Positions 35,389 to 44,654 of a DNA stretch of 64,000 nt are shown here, piece after piece. The position numbers and the translations under genes were made by a program. Source of the DNA: Flavobacterium sp. ALJ2. Lineage in GTDB: Bacteria; Bacteroidota; Bacteroidia; Flavobacteriales; Flavobacteriaceae. The stretch lies in the NCBI RefSeq assembly GCF_015594725.1, contig NZ_JADNRC010000007.1:62001-126000 (forward strand). Direction: 5' to 3'. Position 1 is the stretch's first letter. Each line of letters opens with the position of its first letter. The notes under the pieces were generated by a model. It was given only the letters and a program-made list of their open reading frames with translations. It was not told the origin of the DNA and did no database searches.

Positions 35389-36579
35389 TTATACAGCCAA
35401 AGCTTCTTTGATTCTGCGTAATGCTTCTTTTAGGATGTCGTCGCTTGTTGCATAAGAAAAACGAATACAATTTGGATTTCCGAAGGCATCTCCTGTAACT
35501 GTTGCTACGTTCGCTTCGCCAAGGAGATACATTGATAAATCATTAGCATCTTTGATATGAGTTCCTTTTAATGTTTTTCCGAAGAATGAAGAAACGTCAG
35601 GAAAAACATAAAATGCCCCTTCTGGAACATTGATTTTCACTCCTGGAATTTCTTTTAATAATCCAACAACTAAATCTCTACGTGTGTGGAAAGCCTGAAC
35701 CATGTGGTTTAATACACTTGGATCGGCATCTACAGCTGTAATTGTAGCGCGTTGTGCCACAGAATTTGCTCCTGATGTTACTTGTCCCTGAATTTTTGTA
35801 CATGCTTTTGCAATGAATTCTGGCGCTCCGATGTAACCAACTCTGTATCCTGTCATAGCAAATGCTTTTGCAACTCCGTTTACAGTAATTGTTTTTTCTA
35901 GCATTCCTGGGATTGAACCGATACTACAGAATGTTCCTGAGAAATTGATATGCTCATAGATCTCATCAGCAACTACGTATATATTTGGGTATTTTTCTAA
36001 TACTTTTGCAAGTGCTGTTAACTCTTCTCTGCTGTAAACAGAACCTGAAGGATTACAAGGTGAACTGAACCACATCATTTTTGTTTTTGGTGTGATGGCA
36101 GCTTCTAATTGTGCTGGAGTGATTTTAAAATCGGTATCTACTGATGTTGGAACTTCAACTGGAACTCCGCCAGAAAGTTTTACAATTTCAAAATAGGAAA
36201 CCCAGTATGGTGCAGGTAAAATAACTTCGTCACCGTCGTTAAGCATTACTTGTGCAATGTTATATAAAGATTGTTTTGCTCCTGTAGAAACTACAATTTG
36301 ACTTGGTTTGTAGTCTAATCCATTATCTCTTTTAAATTTTTTGCAAATTGCCTCTCTTAATTCTAGATAACCTTCTACTGGAGAATATGTACTGTAATTT
36401 TCGTCAACTGCTTTTTTGACTGCCTCTTTAATGAAGTCAGGGGTATTAAAGTCTGGTTCTCCCAAACTTAAACTAATAATGTCTTTTCCTTGTGCTTTTA
36501 ATTCGCGTGCCAACGCGGCCATTGCCAAAGTTTGTGATGTAGCTAAATTGTTAATTCTGTCTGAAAGAATGTGATTCAT
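35389..36579 (-). CDS. aspC: Pyridoxal phosphate aminotransferase (aspartate type)
   Basis: A 396-residue class I aminotransferase. The PLP lysine is in ITVNGVAKAFAMTGYRVGY, the motif DEIYEHINF lies before it, and FSSPCNPSGSVY carries the conserved asparagine-proline pair that binds PLP. SLGEPDFNTPDFIKEAV at the start is typical of the I-gamma aspartate/prephenate aminotransferases. The gene follows the desaturase gene by 35 nt. The exact amino donor is not resolved by sequence, so the gene name is a family guess. Confidence 0.93.
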   Translation of the reverse strand: MNHILSDRINNLATSQTLAMAALARELKAQGKDIISLSLGEPDFNTPDFIKEAVKKAVDENYSTYSPVEGYLELREAICKKFKRDNGLDYKPSQIVVSTGAKQSLYNIAQVMLNDGDEVILPAPYWVSYFEIVKLSGGVPVEVPTSVDTDFKITPAQLEAAITPKTKMMWFSSPCNPSGSVYSREELTALAKVLEKYPNIYVVADEIYEHINFSGTFCSIGSIPGMLEKTITVNGVAKAFAMTGYRVGYIGAPEFIAKACTKIQGQVTSGANSVAQRATITAVDADPSVLNHMVQAFHTRRDLVVGLLKEIPGVKINVPEGAFYVFPDVSSFFGKTLKGTHIKDANDLSMYLLGEANVATVTGDAFGNPNCIRFSYATSDDILKEALRRIKEALAV

Positions 36580-36614
36580 TTTATAGTTAATTGTGGTTTG
36601 TTATTGTGTTGATA

Positions 36615-37709
36615 TTACGCCATTTCGGGTTTCATTCCCAAATCTCGTAAATGTTTATAGTGTGCCAAAACTGCTCCTCTCATGGTTTTGAATTCATGAT
36701 ATGGTAAGTTACATTCGATTGCAGTTTGTTTTACTATTTCGGCAATTTTTCCGTAGTGGATATGGCTTATGTTTGGAAAAATGTGATGTTCAATTTGGTG
36801 GTTTAATCCACCTGTAAACCAGTTTACAACTTTATTCTTAGGAGCAAAATTGGCAGTAGTGTACAATTGGTGAATTGCCCATGTGTTTTCCATTTCACCA
36901 TCTTCATTTGGAATGGGGTTAGATGTTTCTTCGACTACGTGTGCCAATTGGAATACGATACTCAGAATTAATCCTGCTGTATAATGCATTACGAAGAATC
37001 CAATAATAACTTTCCACCATGCAACACCTAAAAGCATTGGTAATGCCATCCAGATTAGTACATAAATAATTTTCGTAATTACAAGTACAGTCCATAATTT
37101 GGTTGGACTTTGTGGCGTTCCGTATGATAGTTTTCTTTTTAAGTAGTTTTTCATTTGCTTAAAATCAGTTGTTAAAGCCCAATTGAAAGTCAACAATCCG
37201 TATAAGAAAAATGAATAATAGTGTTGAAATTTATGAAAACGATGCCATTCTGCATTTTGTGTAAAACGAATAATTCTTCCTGCATCAAGATCTTCATCAT
37301 GGCCATGAATATTAGTATATGTATGATGTAAAACATTATGCTGTACTTGCCAGTTGTGTACGTTTCCTGCAAGAACATATATGCTTCCTCCCATGATTTT
37401 GTTTACCCAACTTTTGGTCGAGTAAGAACCATGATTTCCATCATGCATTACATTCATTCCGATTCCAGCCATACCAACACCCATAACAATGGTTAATAGT
37501 AAATGAGCCCAAAATGGCATATCGAGTGTAAGTATTAAAAAATAGGGCGCAAGAAAAACTGTAAACAGAATAATGGCTTTTAAATGAAGTTTCCAATTTC
37601 CTGTTTTTTGGATGTTATTATCTTTAAAGTAACTGTTCACTCGTGAGTTAAGTGTTCTGAAAAACTTTAAATTGTCTTGTTTGGCAAATGTAGGTATGGT
37701 CTTATTCAT
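36615..37709 (-). CDS. Membrane fatty acid desaturase
   Basis: A 364-residue di-iron membrane enzyme that introduces double bonds in acyl chains. The three histidine boxes are present: HDGNHGS, HNVLHHTYTN and HQIEHHIFP, the last with the front-end-type Gln. The paired hydrophobic hairpins lie about residues 45-95 and 200-245. Relatives act on acyl-CoA or acyl lipids; the regiospecificity is unknown. The gene is divergent from rsmG and upstream of the aminotransferase gene. Confidence 0.93.
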   Translation of the reverse strand: MNKTIPTFAKQDNLKFFRTLNSRVNSYFKDNNIQKTGNWKLHLKAIILFTVFLAPYFLILTLDMPFWAHLLLTIVMGVGMAGIGMNVMHDGNHGSYSTKSWVNKIMGGSIYVLAGNVHNWQVQHNVLHHTYTNIHGHDEDLDAGRIIRFTQNAEWHRFHKFQHYYSFFLYGLLTFNWALTTDFKQMKNYLKRKLSYGTPQSPTKLWTVLVITKIIYVLIWMALPMLLGVAWWKVIIGFFVMHYTAGLILSIVFQLAHVVEETSNPIPNEDGEMENTWAIHQLYTTANFAPKNKVVNWFTGGLNHQIEHHIFPNISHIHYGKIAEIVKQTAIECNLPYHEFKTMRGAVLAHYKHLRDLGMKPEMA

Positions 37710-37792
37710 ATAATTTTTAAATAGTCCTCAAAGATAATTATTATAAATTTTCAATTTACAAAAATGAGTTAAATATTTCAACTGTAAAGTAG

Positions 37793-37800
37793 TACTTTTG
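37793..37800 (+). promoter_or_regulatory. -7 element of rsmG
   Basis: TACTTTTG matches TAnnTTTG, 16 nt ahead of the rsmG start codon. Confidence 0.5.
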
Positions 37801-37816
37801 TTAAAAAAATAGAACA

Positions 37817-38446
37817 ATGAATGAGATTCTGAAATATTTTCCTGATTTGACTGACATTCAAAAAGAACAATTTCAAAAATTAGATTTTTTATACCATGAT
37901 TGGAATGAAAAAATTAATGTTATTTCACGTAAAGATATTGATGCCTTATACACCAAGCATGTCCTACATTCGCTTGGAATTGCAAAAATTATAAAATTTG
38001 AACCGGGGACTTATGTTCTTGATGTGGGTACTGGTGGTGGGTTTCCTGGAATTCCTTTGGCGATTCTTTTTCCTGAAACTCGTTTTTATTTAATTGATGT
38101 TATTGCAAAAAAAATAAAAGTGGTTCAAGGGGTTGTTGATGCTTTAGAATTAAAAAACGTGAAGGCCGAACAGCTTCGTGCTGAAAATGTGAAAGGGGAT
38201 TTCGATTTTATCGTAAGTCGCGCTGTAACTAATATGCCTGATTTTGTTTCTTGGATTAAAGATAAAATCAAGAAAAAGCACAAACACGAACTTAAAAATG
38301 GAATTTTATACCTTAAAGGAGGTGATTTAACTGAAGAATTGAAAGATTTTCCTAAAGTAACAGAATACAATTTAGCTGATTTCTTTGAAGATGAATTTTT
38401 TGAAACCAAAAAAGTAGTTCATTTGCCTTTAAAATTTACAGTTTAA
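37817..38446 (+). CDS. rsmG: 16S rRNA (guanine527-N7)-methyltransferase
   Basis: RsmG (GidB) methylates G527 of 16S rRNA; loss gives low-level streptomycin resistance in other bacteria. The 209-residue protein has YHDWNEKINVISRKDID near the start, the SAM-binding VLDVGTGGGFPGIPLAILFP near residue 68, and VSRAVTNMPDF. Length and motif order are standard. It is a single gene with promoter and terminator. Confidence 0.97.
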   Translation: MNEILKYFPDLTDIQKEQFQKLDFLYHDWNEKINVISRKDIDALYTKHVLHSLGIAKIIKFEPGTYVLDVGTGGGFPGIPLAILFPETRFYLIDVIAKKIKVVQGVVDALELKNVKAEQLRAENVKGDFDFIVSRAVTNMPDFVSWIKDKIKKKHKHELKNGILYLKGGDLTEELKDFPKVTEYNLADFFEDEFFETKKVVHLPLKFTV

Positions 38447-38467
38447 ATTGACCTGAATACATGTTAC

Positions 38468-38497
38468 AAAACCCTGTCTAGATTAGATGGGGTTTTT
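38468..38497 (+). terminator. Terminator of rsmG
   Basis: AAAACCC and GGGGTTTTT arms with an imperfect inner stem, ending in a T run. Confidence 0.7.
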
Positions 38498-38550
38498 GCT
38501 TTTTATTTCATTATTCCATCGTTTGCACGAAAGCATAACAAAAAGATAAT

Positions 38551-38580
38551 TTTGTTACTAGGTGTATTTTTTTATCTTTG
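38551..38580 (+). promoter_or_regulatory. Housekeeping-type promoter of the alkaline phosphatase gene
   Basis: TTTG (-33) at 38551 and TATCTTTG (-7) at 38573, separated by 18 nt, match the Bacteroidetes consensus very well. The start codon is 22 nt further on. No phosphate-box-like repeat is obvious. Confidence 0.75.
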
Positions 38581-38602
38581 AAATACTTACATAAACAAAG
38601 TA

Positions 38603-40021
38603 ATGATGGATAGAAGGAAGTTTTTTAGAAATGGCTCTTTATTTACAATTGGAGCAGCAGTTATGAATCCTTTTCAGGGATCGGCTAATATTTTGGATGT
38701 AGAATCAGTTAATAAAAATAAGAAAGCCAAAAATATTATTCTTTTAGTTAGCGATGGAATGAGTACTGGAACTCTAAATATGACCGATTTGTTCCTGAAC
38801 AGAAAAACAGGAAAAGGTTCTAATTGGATTCAGTTATATAAAGATAATCGAGTTTCGAGAGCTTTAATGGATACGGCTTCGGCTAGTTCGATTGTTACTG
38901 ATTCATCTGCGGCAAGTTCTTCTTGGGGAGGTGGTTTCAGAGTAAATAATGGAGTGCTTAATGTAAGTCCTCAAGGTGAGCCACATTTGCCTATTTGGCA
39001 AAAATTCAAGAAGGCAGGAAAAATGGCTGGTTGTGTTACCACTGTTCCTATTACGCATGCAACTCCTGCAGGTTTTTGTGTAAATAGTAAAAGCCGAAAT
39101 GCTCAGGATGATATTGCTGAACAATATTTAGACCTTGGTTTTGATGTTATGATGGGTGGAGGTTCAAACTATTTTAACTCTGAAGTAAGAAAAGATAAGA
39201 AGGATATGTATGGTGCTTTTAGCGCAAAAGGATATCAGGTGGTGAAAACACGTTCTGAGATGGAGGCTGCTTCTAATTCTCAGCCTATTTTAGGTGTTTT
39301 TTCTGAGGATGGGCTTCCATACTATGTAGATAGAAATAGCGATAATTATTTAAAAGAAACAGTTCCAAGCTTAGCCGAAATGGCACAGAAAGCTATTAAT
39401 AGAATGAAAGACCATAAAAACGGCTTTGTTTTACAGATAGAAAGCGGAAAGGTTGACTGGGCTGCACACGGGAATGATATTGCAGGTTTGATAAATGATC
39501 AAATTGAATTTGATGAAACAGTGAAAATTGCCATAGATTTTGCCGAGAAAGACAAGGAAACGCTAGTTATTATTACTACCGATCATGGGAATGCTAATCC
39601 AGGAATTATTTATGGCAAGTATGCCAATGAAAATTTTGATAGTATTCAGAAATATACGCAGACAAATGAATGGATTTTAAATCAAATTAAACCTAACTCT
39701 TCAATTTCACAAGTAAAAGAAATTATAGAAAAAGCAAATGGACATTCAGTTTCGGATGAAGATGCAAAAACAGTTTTAAGTTATTATGATGGGTTGTATA
39801 AGGAAGATGGATTATATAACTATAAAAAATTACCTTATAAGGCTTTTGCTGAAATGCAAGGGAAAATAAATTCTGTAGGTTGGATTAGTATGGATCACTC
39901 TGCGGATTATGTTGAGTTGGCAATGTTTGGTCCTGGTAGCGAACTTTTAAAACCTTTTGTAAAAAATACCGATTTACATTATCTGATGTTGCAAGCGGCA
40001 GAAGTAGAAAATAAGTTTTAA
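38603..40021 (+). CDS. phoA: Alkaline phosphatase with Tat-like signal
   Basis: A 472-residue member of the alkaline phosphatase superfamily, which frees phosphate from esters outside the cell membrane. The N-terminus MDRRKFFRNGSLFTIGAAV is a twin-arginine-type signal, so it is probably exported folded. ILLVSDGMSTG gives the first metal ligand, and VTDSSAASS carries the phosphorylated serine (Ser101). TTDHGNANPG and MDHSADYVEL supply further zinc-site histidines. Two adjacent ATG codons exist; either start keeps the signal. The strong promoter suggests constitutive expression. Confidence 0.93.
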   Translation: MMDRRKFFRNGSLFTIGAAVMNPFQGSANILDVESVNKNKKAKNIILLVSDGMSTGTLNMTDLFLNRKTGKGSNWIQLYKDNRVSRALMDTASASSIVTDSSAASSSWGGGFRVNNGVLNVSPQGEPHLPIWQKFKKAGKMAGCVTTVPITHATPAGFCVNSKSRNAQDDIAEQYLDLGFDVMMGGGSNYFNSEVRKDKKDMYGAFSAKGYQVVKTRSEMEAASNSQPILGVFSEDGLPYYVDRNSDNYLKETVPSLAEMAQKAINRMKDHKNGFVLQIESGKVDWAAHGNDIAGLINDQIEFDETVKIAIDFAEKDKETLVIITTDHGNANPGIIYGKYANENFDSIQKYTQTNEWILNQIKPNSSISQVKEIIEKANGHSVSDEDAKTVLSYYDGLYKEDGLYNYKKLPYKAFAEMQGKINSVGWISMDHSADYVELAMFGPGSELLKPFVKNTDLHYLMLQAAEVENKF

Positions 40022-40036
40022 TCTATTAGATAAAAA

Positions 40037-40073
40037 AAACACAAGTTTCAAAATTTTTAGAAGCTTGTGTTTT
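40037..40073. terminator. Bidirectional terminator
   Basis: AAACACAAGTTTC and GAAGCTTGTGTTT arms with flanking A and T runs between the convergent phosphatase and unknown genes. Confidence 0.85.
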
Positions 40074-40083
40074 TTTTTAAATA

Positions 40084-40812
40084 TTAGTTATTTTCACTTG
40101 GAAAGCATAAAAAGGGATTCATTTCATAATCTAATCTTGCGACAAAAGTTTTAATTGCAATTTCAGAAGATTTTGTTGTGTGTCTATAAAATGGATCAAA
40201 GAAAAAATCACGGCATATTACAGGTTCTGCTACAGGATTATATACTTCTTCTTTATTATCTATACCGTCATAAGTATATTGACAAGGAAATAAAAGGCTA
40301 AGTTGTTTTATGGTGCTTTTAAACCATTTATTGAACGTTTTTTTCTTAGGAGAGACATGGCGTGCAAGTAACGCTAAACCAATAATTTCGCTTTGAAGAT
40401 AATAAGACCCTTTTCTGTGTAGTACATCTATCATTCTTACATTCATAAGCGCAACCCATAGTGGGCCATCTATAGGTCCAGAAGCAGGAGCATTCATGTT
40501 TAGGTCAAAAACTAGTGGTTTAGTATATTCAGGATTTGATACTGAACACCACAGTGCTTCAATACGCTGTTTCATTTCTTGAGATAATTCGGTGTGATTT
40601 TTATAACGCCAATATATCCATTCAAGTAGAGCTGCAGTTAGTCCTAAAGAAGCTTTGTGGCTAATGCCCGTTAGGGCAAGTTCTAGTTTATCATGATTTT
40701 CTGCAGGATCGATAAATTTTTCCATTATTTTTCTATTCCATTTAAAATCAATTGGATGATTAATGCTTTTGGCTTTACGGATTATTTTAGGTACTTTTTT
40801 TATAATTTCCAT
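40084..40812 (-). CDS. Conserved-looking protein of unknown function
   Basis: I do not recognise this 242-residue protein. It is basic at the N-terminus (KKVPKIIRKAKS), has no signal peptide or clear membrane segment, and appears largely alpha-helical. Distinct segments are ALTGISHKASLGLTAALLEWIYWRYKNHTE, the stretch APASGPIDGPLWVALMNVRMIDVLHRKG and, near the C-terminus, CRDFFFDPFYRHT. The tryptophans and the ordered pattern suggest a folded, soluble protein rather than a spurious frame. It is a single-gene unit bounded by terminators; the neighbours give no hint of a pathway. Confidence 0.8.
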   Translation of the reverse strand: MEIIKKVPKIIRKAKSINHPIDFKWNRKIMEKFIDPAENHDKLELALTGISHKASLGLTAALLEWIYWRYKNHTELSQEMKQRIEALWCSVSNPEYTKPLVFDLNMNAPASGPIDGPLWVALMNVRMIDVLHRKGSYYLQSEIIGLALLARHVSPKKKTFNKWFKSTIKQLSLLFPCQYTYDGIDNKEEVYNPVAEPVICRDFFFDPFYRHTTKSSEIAIKTFVARLDYEMNPFLCFPSENN

Positions 40813-41029
40813 AATTACTTAATTTAATATTTTATTCTTTAGTTATTAGTCTATTTGTTTAATCAATAATTTCCAAATTTACATGTGAACTTAATTTTTT
40901 CTATATCATGATAAATTTAAAAAATAGCATAATAGGGTTTTTTATTGGTGTTATGTTTTTGAAAATCAGTAAAGAATGAAAAATATTACAAGTGTAATGA
41001 GCTATGGGTGTAATTTTTTACAAAAAAAT

Positions 41030-41070
41030 AACCCCCACAAGCTTCAAAATATTTGAAGTTTGTGGGGGTT
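41030..41070 (-). terminator. Strong terminator of pruA
   Basis: A 19-bp stem (AACCCCCACAAGCTTCAAA arms, one G-T pair) with a 3-nt loop and seven T on the minus strand. Confidence 0.92.
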
Positions 41071-41091
41071 TATAGTTTTAAGCTTTAGAGA

Positions 41092-42720
41092 TTATTCTCC
41101 TAAAAACGGATATCTATAATCTTCGGGAGTTACAAAAGTTTCTTTTATTGTTCTTGGAGAAGCCCAACGCAATAAGTTTAATGCAGAACCCGCTTTATCA
41201 TTTGTTCCTGATGCTCTTGCACCACCAAATGGCTGCATTCCTACAACTGCTCCTGTTGGTTTATCATTAATATAGAAGTTACCAGCGGCATTTTGTAATT
41301 TTGTTGTAGCTACTTCGATAGCATAACGATCTTGACTAAATACAGCACCAGTAAGAGCATATTCAGAAGTAGTATCAACTAACTCCAAAGTCTCTTCCCA
41401 TTTTGCATCTTCATATACATATATGGTAATAACTGGTCCGAATAATTCGGTTTCCATTGTAGTGTATTTTGGGTTAGTAGTTACGATTATTGTTGGCTCA
41501 ATAAAGTATCCAACTGATTTATCGTAGTTTCCTCCAACGATTATTTCGGCATCAGCATCTTTTTTAGCTTGATCAATAAAACTAGCTAATTTATCAAAAG
41601 ATCCTTCGTGAATAACTGCAGTAACAAAGTTACCAAAATCTTCTGGTGAACCCATTTTCATAGATTTCACATCAGTAATTAATTGTTCTTTGATAGTAGG
41701 CCATAAGCTTTGTGGAATATAAGCTCTTGAAGCTGCAGAACATTTTTGTCCTTGGAACTCGAATGCTCCACGTACAATTCCTGTAGATACTTGTTTAGCA
41801 TTAGCACTTGGATGTGCAATGATAAAATCTTTACCTCCAGTTTCTCCTACAATTCTTGGGTAAGTTTTGTAATTGTGAATGTTTGCGCCAATTTTAGCCC
41901 AAATATCTTTAAATACATGAGTTGAACCTGTAAAGTGTACTCCAGCAAAATCACGACTAGCTAATACAGTATCAGTAATCATTAAAGCATCACCAAAAAC
42001 TACGTTTATTACTCCATCAGGAACTCCTGCTTCTTTGAAAACGTCGATAATGATTTTAGTAGAGAATACTTGGCTATCGCTTGGTTTCCAGATAACAACG
42101 TTCCCCATCATTGCAGCACTCGCAGGAAGATTTGCTGCGATAGCTGTAAAGTTAAAAGGAGTTATTGCGTATACAAAACCTTCTAGAGGTCTGTATTCAA
42201 GACGATTCCATGTTGTAGAATCTGATTTTGGTTGATCTGCATAAATTTGAGTCATGAACTCTACATTGTAACGCAAGAAATCAATTAATTCACATGAAGC
42301 ATCAATTTCTGCTTGGTGAATGTTTTTTGATTGCCCGATCATTGTTGCTGCATTTATTTTAGCTCTGTATGGTCCAGCAATAAGTTCAGCAGCTTTTAAG
42401 AAAATAGCAGCACGTTGTTCCCATGCCATGTTTGCCCATGCGTCTTTTGCTTCAAGCGCATTAGCAATTGCTTTTTCTATATGTGTTTTTTCGGCTAGGT
42501 GGTAAGTACCTACTACATGTTTGTGGTCATGAGGTGCCGTTATGTTTCTAGTGTTTCCAGTTTTAATTTCTTCACTTCCAATGTATAACGGAACATCAAT
42601 TTTAGAATTCCACATTGTAGTATAAGCGGCTTGTACTGCTGCTTTTTCTGGTGAGTTTGGGGCATATCCTTTTACGGGTTCGTTTACCGCTTTAGGTACA
42701 TGAAAAAATCCTTTTAGCAT
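41092..42720 (-). CDS. pruA: L-glutamate gamma-semialdehyde dehydrogenase
   Basis: Oxidises delta-1-pyrroline-5-carboxylate (as glutamate semialdehyde) to glutamate, the last step of proline degradation. The 542-residue chain is the separate P5CDH rather than the bifunctional PutA. FTGSTHVFKDIW, the catalytic glutamate region VGETGGKDF and the cysteine of FQGQKCSAASRAY (near residue 325) are visible. An in-frame start 16 codons upstream exists at 42768; I chose 42720 because MLKGFFHVP begins the conserved region. A proline dehydrogenase gene is not in the window. Confidence 0.96.
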   Translation of the reverse strand: MLKGFFHVPKAVNEPVKGYAPNSPEKAAVQAAYTTMWNSKIDVPLYIGSEEIKTGNTRNITAPHDHKHVVGTYHLAEKTHIEKAIANALEAKDAWANMAWEQRAAIFLKAAELIAGPYRAKINAATMIGQSKNIHQAEIDASCELIDFLRYNVEFMTQIYADQPKSDSTTWNRLEYRPLEGFVYAITPFNFTAIAANLPASAAMMGNVVIWKPSDSQVFSTKIIIDVFKEAGVPDGVINVVFGDALMITDTVLASRDFAGVHFTGSTHVFKDIWAKIGANIHNYKTYPRIVGETGGKDFIIAHPSANAKQVSTGIVRGAFEFQGQKCSAASRAYIPQSLWPTIKEQLITDVKSMKMGSPEDFGNFVTAVIHEGSFDKLASFIDQAKKDADAEIIVGGNYDKSVGYFIEPTIIVTTNPKYTTMETELFGPVITIYVYEDAKWEETLELVDTTSEYALTGAVFSQDRYAIEVATTKLQNAAGNFYINDKPTGAVVGMQPFGGARASGTNDKAGSALNLLRWASPRTIKETFVTPEDYRYPFLGE

Positions 42721-42872
42721 ATTGTTTGAAATTAGATAATTAGACAAATTAACAGTTGGATAATTCATTTTATACGAATTATCTAACGCTCTACAAAAGT
42801 ACGAAGGTTAAATTAATAATCTGATAATTTTGTTATAAGTTAATTATAAAATATTTTGATGCAATAAAGAAA

Positions 42873-43259
42873 TTAGTTCAATGCAAATGGAGCGCACATT
42901 CTAAAAGTAGGTACTATAACTTTGAAAATTTTTGTAGTAGTAAAGTTCACCATATTGAAATATCCTTTCATTGCTCCATATGGAGATGACAATAAACAAC
43001 CTGAACTGTAGGTATGGAATTCACCAGGTTTTAAAACTGGTTTTTTACCTATTACGCCTTCACCGTCAACTATTTCGATATCGTTTAGTGAATCAAAGAT
43101 TTCCCAATGGCGGGAAGTAAGTTGAACAGAGTCTTTGCTGTGGTTCTCAATAGTAACCACATAGCTAAAGGCAAAATGAATCTTGTAGTTCTTGAAGTAT
43201 GTGCCTTCAAAACTAGTTAAAACGGATATTTTTATGCCTCTTGTTATTTGAGAAACCAT
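42873..43259 (-). CDS. apaG: ApaG (Co2+/Mg2+ efflux-associated) protein
   Basis: A 128-residue fibronectin-like beta protein. ApaG was linked to cobalt and magnesium tolerance in enterics, though its biochemistry is unresolved. Family marks: FAFSYVVTIENHS, LTSRHWEIFDSLNDIEIVDGEGVIGKKPVL and GCLLSSPYGAMKGYF. It lies between the T9SS plug gene and pruA on the same strand, with gaps of 80 and 152 nt, so co-transcription is possible but not required. Confidence 0.96.
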   Translation of the reverse strand: MVSQITRGIKISVLTSFEGTYFKNYKIHFAFSYVVTIENHSKDSVQLTSRHWEIFDSLNDIEIVDGEGVIGKKPVLKPGEFHTYSSGCLLSSPYGAMKGYFNMVNFTTTKIFKVIVPTFRMCAPFALN

Positions 43260-43339
43260 ACTAAAGTGTTATATATGTGCGTAATACAAGCAAATTTACA
43301 AAAAAAATCGATTCAAAAGAATCATTTCTAAAATGTTTT

Positions 43340-44593
43340 TTAATTAATGATATTCAAGGAGTTAGCATATCCTTTTCCGATTACATGGTCATAACGGTCA
43401 TTGTTCTCACGATAATAAACCAATATAGTATATTCATTCTCGGTTTGGAAAAAATTACCATCTATTGCATTTTCAAAATCGATTGCTCCTTTTTTATCAG
43501 CTATTTGATATTGATAATTAGTAAAACCTTGTTTTATCATTATTGCTTTTTCATAAACTCCTTTTTCGGTATTATATTCCATTTTATTCTCAGGAGTCAA
43601 GCCGTAATTATTAAACATTCCGCTAACATAAATGTCTTTGTTAAGTCGGAAAGCAGGTGCTGAAAGCGTGAAATAAACCCAAGCATAATCAGCTTCGACC
43701 TCATTGTTTGAGGCGTTCATATTTTTTACAACAAAGTTACCATTTATGTCCTGATAGTTTGTGTAAGGAAAGTTTCCTCTGGCTTGGTTAGTATATAAGT
43801 AGGAGTTGTAAATGTCTTTGCTTGAATCTACTCTTCCTACATTATTACCAGCGTTACGGATGTCTTTATTCTCAAAATATAAAAATTCATTTCCAGCCCA
43901 GAATTGGGTTTCATTGTTGTATTTGTATATCAAGTCATTCCCGATAGTGTATTGTGGAGGTACGTTTTTTATTGCAGTGTTAAAATTACCATTTTGTAAT
44001 AAAAGTACTTTTACACTTTGTAAAGGGGTTTGAAAGTTGAGGGAGCTAGATTTTATAGTAAAATCTAAATTATGTTTGTATTCGATATTACTTACGGTTC
44101 GGCTTCTTTTTACCTGAGCAGGAACTGTGACTAGATTTTCATATACAATAAACTTTTTAGAAAATACAACTTCTTTATCTTCATTCAGGATTTTGATAAT
44201 GTAATTACCAGTAATTAATAATTGGGTGTTTGGATTTGGAAAAGAAATTTTATAGTGCGAATATATTTGTAATGTATTAAAGGAGTTGGTATAATTGACG
44301 ATTCTCTGCCCGTCAAAACCTTGTAAATATTCTGTTTTTGGAATATCTGAAGGAATCCAATTATAATCGCAGTGTATTATTTCGTAGTAATAATCAGCTT
44401 CATTGCCAAAGAGGTCATCAAATTGCAGCTGAACCTCACTTCCTAATTCGAATATTGGAACAACATTTTGCCCACTTTGTACAAACGAAACAGTTTTGAT
44501 GTTATATGGAGGAGCAATTTCAGATTGTACTTGGGCTGTTGCCGAAGTAAAAATAAGAATGAAAATTAATTTTCGGAAGATAGATTTTAGCAT
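43340..44593 (-). CDS. Type IX secretion system plug protein (DUF5103)
   Basis: A 417-residue secreted protein with a signal peptide ending TSATAQ. It has the DUF5103 layout now linked to the Plug subunit that closes the SprA translocon in the type IX secretion system: an N-terminal beta domain with FGNEADYYYEIIHCDYNW, then YTNSFNTLQIYSHYKISFPN, and a C-terminal domain with LNKDIYVSGMFNNYGL. T9SS occurs only in Bacteroidetes and drives gliding and enzyme export. The frame opens at 44635, but the signal peptide starts best at 44593. No other T9SS gene is in the window. Confidence 0.88.
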   Translation of the reverse strand: MLKSIFRKLIFILIFTSATAQVQSEIAPPYNIKTVSFVQSGQNVVPIFELGSEVQLQFDDLFGNEADYYYEIIHCDYNWIPSDIPKTEYLQGFDGQRIVNYTNSFNTLQIYSHYKISFPNPNTQLLITGNYIIKILNEDKEVVFSKKFIVYENLVTVPAQVKRSRTVSNIEYKHNLDFTIKSSSLNFQTPLQSVKVLLLQNGNFNTAIKNVPPQYTIGNDLIYKYNNETQFWAGNEFLYFENKDIRNAGNNVGRVDSSKDIYNSYLYTNQARGNFPYTNYQDINGNFVVKNMNASNNEVEADYAWVYFTLSAPAFRLNKDIYVSGMFNNYGLTPENKMEYNTEKGVYEKAIMIKQGFTNYQYQIADKKGAIDFENAIDGNFFQTENEYTILVYYRENNDRYDHVIGKGYANSLNIIN

Positions 44594-44654
44594 AATAATT
44601 ATGTTGCAAAATGTAAATATAACAATTTTATACAACGAAAAACGGGCCTATTTG

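Noticed and set aside
42721-42768. Upstream extension of pruA
   Set aside because: The conserved P5CDH start (LKGFFHVP) follows the ATG at 42720.
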